In this document: positions 1 to 12,494 of the stretch, one piece after another
Layout of the letters: each line of letters opens with the position of its first letter
How positions within the stretch are numbered: the first letter of the stretch is position 1
NCBI RefSeq assembly: GCF_910596095.1
Contig: NC_056536.1
Location: 18,523,291-18,587,290, forward strand
Direction of reading: 5' to 3'
DNA length: 64,000 nt
DNA from: Thunnus maccoyii
Lineage: Eukaryota > Chordata > Actinopteri > Scombriformes > Scombridae
The notes under the pieces: model-generated
What the model was told of the DNA's origin: nothing
Databases searched by the model: none
Seen by the model: only the letters and a program-made list of their open reading frames with translations
Translations under genes and position numbers: made by a program

Positions 1-3000
1 CAGGACAGATTAACCAAAATTTGTCTACTGACAACAGTCATAAACCTTCAGACAGTTTATTTCATGTTCATGTCAATTTTCGTGATACTATGCCAATTAT
101 GCATTCAAGTTAAATGTTGCCACTGTGGTAACTGGGAAGCATTTATGACCTTCAATGAAATCCTGGTTTTATACTTGCACAGTCATCTGGCAAAAGAAAT
201 GGATAAGTATTACATGTAATCAAATGTGCACTACAAAATTAGAATTCTTAGAAAGGCAAGATAAAAGCACGATAAACTTGGAGAACAGAGTGAAGTACTT
301 CATGGGAGATTAAAGGAAGCCATCAGACATGGAATTTGTCATTCAGATATAGCTGACTTTTACAGAAATATGCCTGATGGGTAACATATTAGCCTTATAT
401 TTGCCTATTTACACATCTAGCAGATATGCCGCAACATTAACAATCACCTGATGAGTTTTGAATTCAATATTCACTCTCCTTTTAGCTCTGTTCTGATTTC
501 CACCAAATCCTGAAGGAAATACGTGGCTCTGGTGTAGCTAAATGCCTCACTTTCCTCCCCATCTAGTTACTTATTTTGTCTGTCTGCTGTTGCTGGGAAG
601 CTGGATGCTGGGAAGGTTGTCTGTAGCCACAGCTTTGGCCAACAAGTCTTCCTAATTAAGTGACAAAATACGCCGTTGATCCATGCAAACAATACATAGA
701 AGCCTTTTCTGATCTGATGCCCCCCCCATCAGCAATAATCGGCAGGACATCATTTGTCTGTGCCTTCCAAAACCATTACGTGACAATGCTAAGGTTAAGG
801 TTTGGTTAGGAAAAAATCATGATTTGATTTAAAATAAGTTCTTTGTTATGGCTAGGAAAACTTTTCTCTTTTCTCTGAAACTTTTTTCTGTTTAAATTGA
901 CTACTTCCTTAATGGTAGGGACCTTCGTCATCATGGTTACATGAATAACCACGTGGTTAAGGTTAGAGGAGGATTGTGGTCATGTTTTTCTTTTATTTTT
1001 TTTTAGCTATTGACTTTCAGTTGGAAAAGGGAATTAAAGTGCAATGTTTTGTCAACCAATCCTTCCACCCTGACCTTCTTGCATCTCAATACGTATTCTT
1101 CTGAACTTATACTTGCTATTTTGAGTGCATAAATGCGTTCACACTGACAATTATGGCAAAATGCACTATGAGTACCTTGATGGTGTACTCAGAACGATCA
1201 AAAAGTTGAGTGTGGAACGCTGGACACTTCTCACCTTCAATGGTCACCGTCTTGGCTACGTAGCAGAAAGGGAGGGACCCCCAACCTGAGCTGATGAGCT
1301 GAGCAGCAGCTCTGTGATTATTTACCCCTGGCTCTAATGTTTCCGTAGCATTTTGATATATGATCTATTTCCTTTTGGAAGATACATGTTGGTCTCACAA
1401 ATGAAATCTAATTGTAGCTGCCACATGAATGTAAAGTGAAGCTTCATGTTTTTACTGGACAGAACAGTGCTGCCTCTGGGGCTCTATATGTACATATATC
1501 ACCACATTTCAATAAATATAAATGTATTAAAATGAACAGATCTGTTTATACTAAATTTCATTTTATTTTATTAAGCTACACAACAGTTTGGATTTTTATT
1601 ATAGCTAAATTACAGACCGAATAACACAATTTACTTCATCTCTCTGTCAATGAGGTTATTTTTTTGTGAGAGGAAAAGTGTTAGTGGAGCTTTGAGTTGA
1701 GATTATTTTGTCACAGTACAGTCAGGTAGGTGTATGTTGAGAACTTGGCAAGCTTGACTCTGGAGTACAAACTTCTGAGGATGGGAGGATGTTGAGATTG
1801 TCACTTCCAGTTTGTTCAAGTGTACAACGGCGATGTTCGATTTGAGACATCACTACCCTGTCAAAGTTCCCACACTACACAACTAAGTACATAGTGTACA
1901 CATTGTACTATATGGAAGTGAACTAATGGAAGTATCTGAGTACACTGAAAACACAGTGTTTGTCACTTTGAATGTAAACATACTGTATGTTGTTTGGGTA
2001 ATTGCTGGAACAACTGATTTTGTAGTTTTTCTTGGGAGTCTCACAGGTAGTGTATAATAGGTTTATCAGAGCTTATGTGTAAAATCCTAGAAATGCTATT
2101 TTCTAATCTACTTCTTACTGTGAGATGGGCCAGATCTCCAGAGGAAGTTGTCCATATGATGTTGAAGTCATGTTCTTATCAGTTTGGAAAATTACAAAGT
2201 GATGTTGTGACATATCTGCCGTATGTAATTTTAAATATAGTTTTGATGGTTGTCACATGTTGTATTTTGTATGATACTGAGTGTTTGTTGGCAACAGCAC
2301 AAAGGAAGGGGCACCTGCATGCGCTTGCCCAAGTGACGTCGTGTTAATGACCACAAAGATGGAGTAAAAGTGAATGGGAAAAAATTCTTAGACAAACTGA
2401 GATGAAATAATTATCATTGTGATGTGTAGACGTCAGAGGGATGGGGTTAGGACGTGTTCTGACGTGCATGTGAGTCACAGAGGTTTCACGTCTGGGAAAA
2501 AATGGTAGCTTTTGAGCCCTTGTGGCTCATATCTATGGAATTCATGCTAAAGGGGGAAAAACACCCTCTAAAAAGAAATCAAGGGAGTTTGTGGGAGGGA
2601 CTGATGGAAATTGGATTCTGTCAAAAATTATGAGATACAATGTCCTTGTACTATCTTGGGCATGACTGTGTGATTGCTGCTAGACAGTTGACCACAAAAT
2701 GGATTTTGATATGTTGGTAAGGACGTCAGCCAAGTGATTTCCTGCTCATAGCTGGTTCCATTTTTTTGTAGATATTCCACATGGGAAATGTACTCCATGC
2801 ATCTTGAGTCTGCTCCCAGATTTCTGTGATTTTATTAAAACATTACTGGCTCCTGTCTTTGATTGTCTGTATTAGGCTATATGGGAAATATACTGTATGC
2901 ACTTTGGAAGGATATGCAACCGCAACAATGTGTTTTGAGGCTGAGATCTAAGCCTCCATGTCTATGAGTTGTGAGCTGTGAAGACACAGACCCTGAGGCT

Positions 3001-4818
3001 GGGGTTCCATTACAGGACACAATGCCCCCTGTGTGTGAGAAGCAGCCAGTTGTTAAAGAACTTTGCTATAGAGTTGGGTCATTTGGACACTGGTCATCAT
3101 GAATCTATGGTCACAGAATGAGATAATGCTGACAAAATGGCTTGGATTTTCTTTTTCAGACACTGGTCATGTATGAAATCTGCAACTGATTTTTTATCTA
3201 CATTTCCAAATGAAATATAATGTGCATAAATATATAGAGAGAGGATTCTTTATGCTCAGTGAATACATCTAGAATCCTATTGAAAACAGTAACAGCAAGA
3301 AAAGTTGGAGCTAAGAATATAAGAAAATTAATGTGTTTAAATGTTGAAAATATGATGTTTAAAATTCTCATTGAAAATTCACAGATATTTCACATAGAAA
3401 TAAGTAACTGTTACAGGGTCATCTGACATGAATAAGGAGTCCATATCAGTGTCCATCTCTACAGTGGGATGTACAAAAACATGTGATCTTAAGACTTGCT
3501 CTCATCCCTTAACTTTGGCGTTGACCCAGATGCGAAATTAACACAAGATGTTGTTCAATTCAACATTTTTTCCAAAATCTCTGGGAACTGGTTTCAGTAG
3601 CAGTGGGGCATGTCACAGAAACAATGGTGAGAGAGGCTAAAGTTTAATACGCTTACTTACCCAGCACACAGAACCACAGTAACAGACGCAAGCACACATA
3701 AACACACAGGGACTTTGGATTTAATGAAGTGCTCGGTTTCCACTGAGAGGAGATTAGGGTTGGAGGGCAAACTGTGGGAACAACTGCAAACTATTCAGCT
3801 TATGAAAAACCTCTTGATATTATGCGAGCAAATGATGTATTTTCTATATGTTCAGGTATGTTCTATTGTATCTCGGGATCTGTACAGCATCTGTACGTGC
3901 TGTGCACAGTGCACATTGCGCATGAGTGTGAGCCTGGTTGTTTGCTAGCCTCTGTACACCGTGATCCGTCCTTGGTGGGACAATAGCGGGATTCTGCATA
4001 GTGAGGCCGTGGGAGGAAGGGGACAGAAGAGTCAATGAGTGAAGAGGCTTCTGGGATGCGTCAGCGCAAGGCCATGATGAGGGTGTAGGAGGACGAGCCC
4101 TCTAACTCAACAATGCACGGAGGAACAGCCATTCAGTCGCCTCGCAGGATGACACGCACACAAGCATATAACCATAGGTACACACAGTCAACAAAGGTGC
4201 AGGTGAAATTAAGCCATTCATCCACCTTCCCCATGACATATGGATAACTGAGCCAGAATGCCTCAATCAATGACTGATTCTTTGGCATAGGTTTTTCCTC
4301 GCCATTAAGGAAAAGAAAGAATGAATACTATGGGAAATAATACAGGAGATGTGTCATTAATTATTTAGCAGAGTCTGACCAATGCTTATGTAAAAAAGAA
4401 AAGATACATAATGCAGAGTGATTCATGCATGATGCCCATATTGAAAAAGCAGGGGTGAATAGTCACTCTGTCATCTATAATGCCAGATGTATTAGGGTAA
4501 TAATGGAGTGTCATAGCAGCACAATGTGTGCTGCACATTAATTCTGCAGGAACATTTTTGCTCACATTATGTCCTTTACTTGTACTTTCTCCTTTGAGAA
4601 TGTTATCAGCTCTTTTTCGATGGAAGCTTCCAGTTTGTGACCATGCCAGAGACCAATGAATATTTTTTCTTTTGAATAACTTCTAATTTTAAGGGGGGAA
4701 AAAAGAGAGTACTTATTTGTGTCATTAGAAACATTTTAGGGCAGAAAATACTTTCTACCAAAAAAAACATCAGCTTCACTTCATTCCCACTGGCCTGAAG
4801 AACGGCAGACACAGGACA

Positions 4819-5242
4819 TTAAAAGGGGCGGTTCATCCAAATTGAAAAAATAAAACAAAAAATATAATTTCTCACTTACCAGCTGTATCTAGGCATACTG
4901 ATAGCTCTGTACTCATTTACTTAGGTTTTGAAATTGAGATTTTGAATTAAATTTCATTTTGGTGCTAAACAAATTCCAAAAACAGTGTCACCATGGCTCT
5001 GGATATTACTTTTTTAGTACAAAAAAAGTTCCAATCTTAACAATTCACAAGGAGGTCTATGAATTACACAGGAAAAATGGAAAGACTGGTAAACATACAT
5101 TTTCAATGCTTTGCAGCCTAAACAGCCTAACCCTAAATCTCAGGGATGCATATTGACACATAAAACCAATCTGCATGGCTAGATACCACAAGGAATACGT
5201 GAGAAAATGTCTCTTAGTAGTCTTGGTGAACTGACCTTTTAA
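4819..5242. mobile_element. TTAA-flanked miniature inverted-repeat element (MITE)
   Basis: The left end reads TTAAAAGGGGCGGTTCATCC and the right end, reverse-complemented, reads TTAAAAGGTCAGTTCACCAA, so the termini are imperfect inverted repeats bounded by TTAA on both sides. Length is 424 bp and there is no coding capacity. TTAA target duplications are typical of piggyBac-like elements. The ends and the block following the left end, ACTTACCAGCTGTATCTAGG, resemble a family I recall as common in teleost genomes; the family assignment is from memory. Confidence 0.6.
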
Positions 5243-5590
5243 GCTGCCTTTGACTTAGTACTTTTGGATGTACTATCACACGGAATAGAATCTTCATAAA
5301 CAAAGGCAGATGACGCTCAAATTCACAGAAGCATGACATCATTCTTGGAATGATTGAGGTGAATGGGGATGAGTGATTCAACATGGGTGCATGTGTCTCT
5401 TTCGGCAGGCCCGAGTGTCCCTGAACAGCATCTTTGTGCCAGGGAGAAACCTGTCCAACCACTTCCTTCAGATATAATTGAGATACATATCGAGTGTGGC
5501 CAAGGATTAGCTTGCTGTTAAGTGCTTGGAATTAAACAGTGGGGGTATTTGGATTTGGATGTGAACGCAATGCTGGTGCGCTGCACTGGT

Positions 5591-6669
5591 GCCCTACGGC
5601 TGCATATCAGAAAGGAATTAACTCACATATTGTTTCAGACCATGGAAATAATGTTGTTACCCAAACTTCATGTATAGTTATTTATTTATCTTTTTGAAAA
5701 AAAAAGTTTAATTGTATACTTATTTCCTGGAAGTTTTATGTGTAGTGTATTAAACTGTTATTTTTTGGCATTTCACAGAGATGGTGGTGCAATTTGGTGG
5801 AAAGAAAAAACATTTTAAAAATGGTTTAGTAGGTAAGTGCTCACATTGTAAAAAAAAAAAAAAAAAAAAAAAAAAGGATATACAGATATTTGCAGTAATT
5901 TAGTAATTTGCTCTTAAAATTACAAGTTATTAACCATAATTTAAGATTACATTAATATTATGGATTTTTGAATGGTAATTTATTGTATTTGTACAAATTC
6001 AAATGTAATTTTGCATAAAATGTGAGGTACTATTTTACAGATTTTGCCTGTTCATGATAATGAAGAAATGCATGTAAAATTACAGAAATCAGTAGTCATT
6101 CAAAGTGTTTTCCTTAAAATTGCAGGTCATTAAGCATGTGTGGTTAAAGTGATTTTTTGTTTTCTAAGGGTAATTAATAGTATTTGTACAGACACACAAG
6201 TAATTTATGGTAAATTACTGTAGACAGACAATTAAAAAATATTATTTTACAGAAAGTACTATATTATTTTACATACTTGGAAGTACACTGTAATTATCGT
6301 CTATCCTATGATTGCTATCATATTTGGGTTCATATGTAGTTGTGAATTTGCAAAAACTTTTAATAATTATTAACTGACAGAAAATACTTTTTCAGTGCAT
6401 AATTTTGTGTGTCAAACTATCAGCATATAAGGTACATTTCCTGTATACTACCAAATTACAGAATCCTTTCAAATAAATGTCCTAAGAATTAACAGTTACA
6501 CAGCAGCTACTTTTTGGAAATTGTTGATTTCTTATTATTAAACTATTAAACAACTTAATATGCTATATGAAGTTTGACACACAAAACTACACACTGAAAA
6601 TGAATTGCCCTACGGCTGCATATCAGAAAGGAATTAACTCAAAAAAATTTTCAGATCATGGAAATAATG
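5591..6669. repeat. Segment bounded by 63-bp direct repeats, with internal tandem and inverted repeats
   Basis: A 63-bp sequence beginning GCCCTACGGCTGCATATCAG occurs at 5591-5653 and again at 6607-6669 in the same orientation; the first 35 bases are identical and 57 of 63 match overall. Between them lie a run of 26 A (5850-5875), two diverged units with a period of about 200 bp (starting near 5911 and 6112; both contain a 'GTATTTGTACA' motif), and an inverted repeat 6393-6418 / 6571-6596 (23 of 26 matching). The structure suggests a decayed non-coding transposable element or a local duplication. No protein similarity is visible. Confidence 0.55.
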
Positions 6670-8084
6670 AAGATGATGTAGCATTGCACAGAATGCATCA
6701 CAATAATTATGCACTGTGTGGTGGCATCAGAACAAAACTCAAGTTGTTGCAGGGAATTTACTGGAATTTATAGAGCTGTAAATCGAAGACCGCACATCAG
6801 GGCTGGATTATGACTCATCCCAGTTATTATAACACATACACACATATGCACGTGCACCATTATAATTATTAACAGCATGTTTTACTGGACCAAACCCTGA
6901 CACAACCACAAACAGCCTTGTTTTCATGTTTATGAGAATGTTAAATTTTTTTTGAAACATAAAAACACAACTAATTTGTTGGCATTATCAAAAAGTTATA
7001 TCTCAGTGATATAAATTACAGTAATAAGTGAGACTGAATGACCAAAACATTAAACAACGATACAAATGTTCAGCAACTATCAGCACTTTTAAATCATTTA
7101 AATCATTCAATTTAGATAAATCGCCCTAGGCTAAGAAACCTGATCAACACCTGCGATTAGGCCCAGACCTGAAAAAAGGTCACACTCCTGCACATAGCCC
7201 ATCCAAAGCAGTCCTGGCATCAAAATGTCTGAAATATGAGGATTTTGGCACACTCTTGACCTCCTCTCTGCCCTCCCAACCCAAAGTGCTCACCCCTCCT
7301 CTGCATTTCTCACCCTTAACCAACCCCGGAGTGGGGTGCAGGATCAAAGTTCACCGTCTGGGGTTTCCCCTTTCAGACTCAGCCTCGATAACAAGGGCCA
7401 AGGCAGTTTTGACAGTGACACACACTTGTACACACACACACACACACACACACTTTAGGGAAATGCTCATTTGGGTTTGAACTCAACAGTGGGGGTCAAA
7501 ATTCTTGTGCAGAGAGAGGGAGACCCCTCTCAAGTTAGCACCTGTGTTGTTTCTTCCAGGGCCCATTTGCACCCATTAAAGTTTCCTCATTAACACTGAA
7601 ACAAGCATTAGTGTCTCAACTGAAAGTAAAGGAATTCCATTTTCCCAAGAGAAGGAGAAAGGGATGACACTGACACACAATCCTTCCTTTCTCTCATTTC
7701 TCTCTGTCTTTTTTTCCCTCTCTCTGTCTGTTGGAGCAAAGGGGTGGGATGTCTGTCTGCTCAGCGCCAGGGGCTCTGACAACGATACGTTTCAGGTCAG
7801 AGAGGAGCTGTGAAAGAGAGAAACGCATAGAACCTGAAAGAGGGTGAGATGGGAAAATAAAGATGCATAAACAAGAGAGGGAAAGAGAGAGAAATGTCAG
7901 AGAGGGACTGTTGTGATACTGGAGCCTGGAGGCCCTACTGAATGCAGGGTGTGGCTGATCTCTACCCAGGGTGAGGGGATATCATAGTTGGGTGGTTTGA
8001 CTCTCCTAGTTGCTCTATTTCCCATTTTCTCTCCATTTCCAATTGACAAGTAGCAGGGATGAATTCCTGGTTGCAACAGACCAT

Positions 8085-8285
8085 CAAAGTTCTATTCTTG
8101 AAAGTCAGAATGCCCCAATAGCCAAAGGGTTACTACACATACTACATAACTGCAACATCCCTGGTTCAATTCCAGCCAGGGAACTTTGCTGCATGTCATA
8201 CCCATCTCTCTCTTTCCCCTTGTTTCCTGTCCGCCTCTTCACTGCCCAATATCCAATAAAAACAGGACAAAAATGCCAAAAAAAA
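8085..8285 (+). mobile_element. tRNA-derived SINE-like copy
   Basis: The block contains a degenerate B-box-like segment (GGTTCAATTCCAGCC), a conserved-looking stretch TTTGCTGCATGTCATACCC followed by pyrimidine-rich sequence, then 'AATAAAAACAGGACAAAAATGCC' ending in an A run. This order is typical of a tRNA-derived SINE widely dispersed in percomorph fish. The 5' end is diverged, so the left boundary is approximate. A more decayed relative may lie at about 30960-31135. Confidence 0.5.
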
Positions 8286-8493
8286 TTGCTTGTAAGTTTG
8301 TGAATTTTATTGGAGTGTAAAGGTTTTGAATGTGTGAATGGCAAAAGAATGTGCATGTTTTATCAGCTTGTTAAAATTGGCAGTGCACCACATTTTCTGA
8401 AAAGATTGTGGAGTTGTTTAATTGAGCTTGCCTCCACAACCATTCTTTACAGCAAGGACCACCATATTCAAGGGTATCTACGCCAAGGTAGCA

Positions 8494-8904
8494 ATGACTC
8501 AGGTGTGGAACAACAATGACAATCTTGGGAAGCTTTCACTGCACAGGGCAAAGCTTGACCGCACTATTAGGTGACGTCAAGTCTCACATGAAAAGAAGTT
8601 GAATCATCCCCGGGTGAAAGTTTATTTCCACCAATTTACGCAAAAGGGACAAATGGAAAGAGGGAATGAATAACTGCAGCTAGGTGTAAATTAGGAGCAG
8701 CTGTGCTTTTTTTTCACAGAAGCACGTGGAAGAAGTAGGCACTAGGACCTGCGGTGAGCCACACAGGAGGGAGGGAGCAGCTTTTGGGACTCCTCATACT
8801 AAACTTTTAGAACAATCCATTTCCCAAAGAGTGTGGGAGGGAGACAGACAGAAGTGGATGGCCTGAGACCTGGATTCACAGCTTTAAAAGCAGGAGCGGG
8901 ATTT
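8494..8904 (+). promoter_or_regulatory. ngf: Candidate distal ngf promoter
   Basis: Upstream of a possible first exon I can read an AP-1 consensus TGACTCA (8495-8501), a perfect CRE palindrome TGACGTCA (8572-8579), a CACGTG E-box (8723-8728) and a TATA-like TTTAAAAG (8883-8890). The segment also contains GAGGGAGGGAGCAG followed by CTTTTGG, loosely resembling the first-exon region of human NGF as I recall it. NGF transcription in mammals is known to respond to AP-1 and cAMP signals. Assigning this promoter to ngf, 23 kb downstream, is inference; transcript data would decide. Confidence 0.3.
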
Positions 8905-9015
8905 GGAGTTTGGGATAATTCTGCCCTTGGCCTGGAGAGTGAGGTGGAATATAACAGACTTTCTCTGGAAGTTTTCACTCACAGGGGAGAAAACGCAAGG
9001 AGTATTAACAGGGTG
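8905..9015 (+). other. ngf: Candidate non-coding first exon of ngf
   Basis: A TATA-like box ends at 8890, and a strong splice donor (GGGTG followed by GTGAGT) follows at 9015/9016. The spacing fits a first exon of roughly 110 bp. No long open frame with an ATG is present, as expected for a 5' UTR exon. Mammalian NGF genes also have far-upstream non-coding exons. The start is only estimated from the TATA-like box. It could equally be unrelated sequence. Confidence 0.25.
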
Positions 9016-12000
9016 GTGAGTACTATCTTGTTCTTTTAAAACTGTAATTAAGCATGGTGTGAATGTGTGTGGTGTGTAAATATTGGATAGAGAAATAGAG
9101 AAACAGAGGAGATAAGAAAAGAGTTTCTCTCAGAAATGTGGACCTAAAGTTTTCTCCATACCTGTCATTAAGTGAAAGTGGAGCCTCTGAATTGGGATTG
9201 AGCTCCGCAGCGGCCAGTTAGTCCTCCATTGGGGGTAGAAAATTCCAGTGGACACACAGGAGGCACTTAAAATTTATGAGTTTAAGATTTGTTGGCTATG
9301 TTCTTTAATTGTCTCCAGTCAAATGCAATAGTTTGCCAGGTGTAAATGGATGGAAGAGGAAAGGGGGTAGAGAGAGAAAGAGAGAATAGAGGTGAGGATT
9401 AGAAGAAAAGGGGTTCTCCAAACTTCAATGGGAACCAGTTCAGTGTTCAGAAAACTCCTGGGACATCAGGTTACCTTCTTTCTCTCCCTCATTTTTTTCT
9501 ATCTGTCTCTGTCTCCCCCTCTTTTTCTATCTGTCTTTCTCTCCGCTCATGTTACACAACCCTCAAAGGACTTGTAGATTCTGATGAGCTCCAGTGTCCA
9601 ACATGAAGTATGTTGGTGAGGTTATCCTTATGTCTGGGTGGGGCCCGGTGCTTGTATGTGTGTGTGCAGCTGATCAATTTTTTTATATTCTGATATGTAT
9701 ATTTGTGTGCAATTGTGTATTTGTATGCAAGCATGTGTGCTAAACACAGACCTCATGCCTGCCACTCCTACCAGGGAATTCCTTGCGGGCTTTGACAGGG
9801 GAGGAATGTCACCGCAGACCAACATTTACGCACACAAACAAACATCACAAGCCAAAGGCTTTGTTTGCAATAGATGCACTAACTACATTAGACCTATTGT
9901 GTTATTCTGATATAATTAGAATCTGGAGCAGATGAAAGGATGTAAGCTGTATTGACTTAGGTTTTATAAAATTCAGATGGAAGTGACAAGTGAGTTAGCT
10001 GTCACACACACATAACTGTACATTGCCCACTTCTGCAGCATTGTATATACATGTGCACATCTGTGTTGAATAAGAAAACTTATCAAAATTTTGAGCACAC
10101 GCCAGTGAGTATAGCTCTCTCAAGAGAAAGGTGCTTCAGTCTGCACAAAAAGAAATTTTTGCGCCAGGGGGGAGCTGACTGTGTTTTCATCACTTCTCTG
10201 TTGGTCCACAGAGGAAGAGAGAAGAGAAAGCTGCAGCAGTCTGACCATATATTTTACATGATATCTCAACAAATGCTGTACTTTGTCCATGTGGTTGACG
10301 TGGGATAATTCAGACCAACTCAAATGAATCCTGTGGAAAAAATCATCACACAAAACAAGAGAAAATTACATTTAATACTCTTTGATCTCATAAAGGCAAC
10401 CCCTGTCTTTGCACATACAATTCAACCATCTGTGTAAATGGTGAACCTTTTAGCATATATGCAGTCACAACATTTTTACACTTTGTAGTAAGTAATGTTC
10501 ACTGATCATCTGCATGATGGTGACTCAGAAGCAAAAGGACCATGAATGGTAAAGCACACCAAATATAGATGACATGTGATGGCTATTTTACAGGTTACAC
10601 AAAATCTAAATCCACTTAGTCTGCAAATTGTCTGTCTTTACTCACTGTTCATTTTTATTAAATCTAACTTTCTTCTTCATTAAACCAGTGTACTCACAAG
10701 TCCAGGAGGCAGGAAAAACATTGAATGAGGGTTTTTTTGAAGACTTAGTTCATAACATCGTGGCAGATGATTCTTATCCAAAAGATACATCTCAGCCCAG
10801 TCCATTACCGGCCTGATGTGCTATTTCCTATTTACACAATGTTATATCCTATATAACTCTATGACACGGTCAAAAGCTTATTTCAATCCAAATTTGTAGA
10901 ATTCTTTAACTTAAGCCTGGTCCACCTATAGTATGCATTTAAAATATACATAAACTGTTATATGAATTACAATAATATCTGAGCATATAGAACATGTGAT
11001 AACGACATAGACAATTTACCAAAAACAAATATTTGCGTGAGTAGCTCTTACTCTACATCTCACAATAAATATCTCTTATCTCACACCTTGGCTTGTGGAA
11101 CAAGCTGGAGACATCCGTATAGCCAACATCATATTGTGAGCCACATATATCAGCCTTTTTTTCCCAGTACCACTGCTGATATAACTTTAATTGGCTGTCC
11201 CTTGGCTTGTAATCTACAACTGAGTAAGCATTGGCACCCCTGCTGGCTTAGCTATCTGTCAATCATGCATAATGTTTCAGATGTTTGGAGACCAATGGGG
11301 CATTTCTGATTTATCTATGTTAGCATAGTTTTCTTTTCTGCATATCAACAACATTTATTTTTGACGGCATAAAAGTCTGAGATTTTTTAAACTTTGATAG
11401 GCCTGAAAATGGAAATATTCATACTTGATATATTCTTCAAACCCAAAAATGCACCTAATGGCATTGCTAACAGAACTAAGTCAAAACCTAGTATATGACT
11501 GGACTGTGTATGAAACGCTAGAGGGCTTTAAATTTGTACATCGCCTGGTTACCATCAGACATGGACATCGCCAGCGTTTTTAAGATGTTTATTTGTATGT
11601 AACAATCTGAAAAATGATAACTAATGATAACTCAGTAACTATCAAATTAATCATTAATGCTAAGTGTAAATGACCCTGATACAGTGTATTTCATGTGTGT
11701 AAAGTTTTCATTCGCAAATATATTTGTTATATTACTTTTATTTTATTTACCATGAACACGGAAGTGTTTTATTTGGAAAAGACTCTAGATGCATGTAACA
11801 TGTGGAAACTGACAGTAAGTTACACTGGCGATGGCGCACAGATCCTCTCTTCTCACGTAACTGTCACACGACAGTCTCCTTCAGTAGGTAATAGTGGCAC
11901 TATTCTCGCCTGAAAAAATATTAAAACTTAATAAAGTTACATATTAACAGTCCTACAGCGAAATTTACAACAGTTTAATCTCCGCCATTGCTGCTTGCCA

Positions 12001-12360
12001 TCAGTTGGTGTGAAATGCATTCTGGGATACTTAAGCTTCAGCTGACCAATGGTGTGACTTCATCACTCAGTCAGTTAGTCAGTCAGTCAGTGACTCAGAC
12101 AGACAGATGCGTGTGTAGGGCTGGCCCTGCTGTTGCTGTCCAGCCAAAAACGACATATAAAATGGCATAAACAAACATAACCTAATGTGTGTATGTGTAT
12201 GGAGGACAGATGGACAGTGCTGTTTTCCCCCTGCAGACAAAGATGTCTGTGATTATTCATGACCCTCTCAGGTTTCCCTTTGAAGCTGAATTACAGCTTT
12301 CTCTATCTATTCTCTGTTAGTACTGGTGCACCAGTGTGTTTGTGTGTGCATATATGTGTG

Positions 12361-12364
<4 letters not shown>

Positions 12365-12404
<40 letters not shown>

Positions 12405-12494
12405 AGAGATAGAGAGATAGATAGAGATAGATAGAGATAGATAGAGATAGAGAGAGAGAGAGAGAGAGAGAAGGAGAGAGGGAGAGAGAGAGAC
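12365..12494. repeat. (GA)n and GATA-like microsatellite
   Basis: A long GA tract passes into imperfect GATAGA units and back to GA. ORFs reading through it are pure Ser-Leu or Arg-Glu low-complexity translations and are not genes. Confidence 0.95.

Larger units (their letters stand above)
1..8480. other. Gene-free left flank with dispersed repeats
   Basis: I find no open frame with recognisable protein similarity and no convincing exon here; the frames of 60-97 codons are chance ORFs or lie in low-complexity sequence. Visible content: repeated GGTTAAGGTT-type blocks at about 780-960 that look like a degenerate dispersed repeat, a TTAA-bounded miniature element at 4819-5242, an A-rich block with direct and inverted repeats at 5591-6669, a CA microsatellite at 7431-7452, and a SINE-like copy near 8.1 kb. 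The remainder is AT-rich with nothing I can name. Confidence 0.6.

Noticed and set aside
10628-10816. 62-codon ORF with an acidic, secreted-looking end
   Set aside because: There is a pyrimidine-rich stretch before it, but no splice partner, no family match and no second exon could be found.
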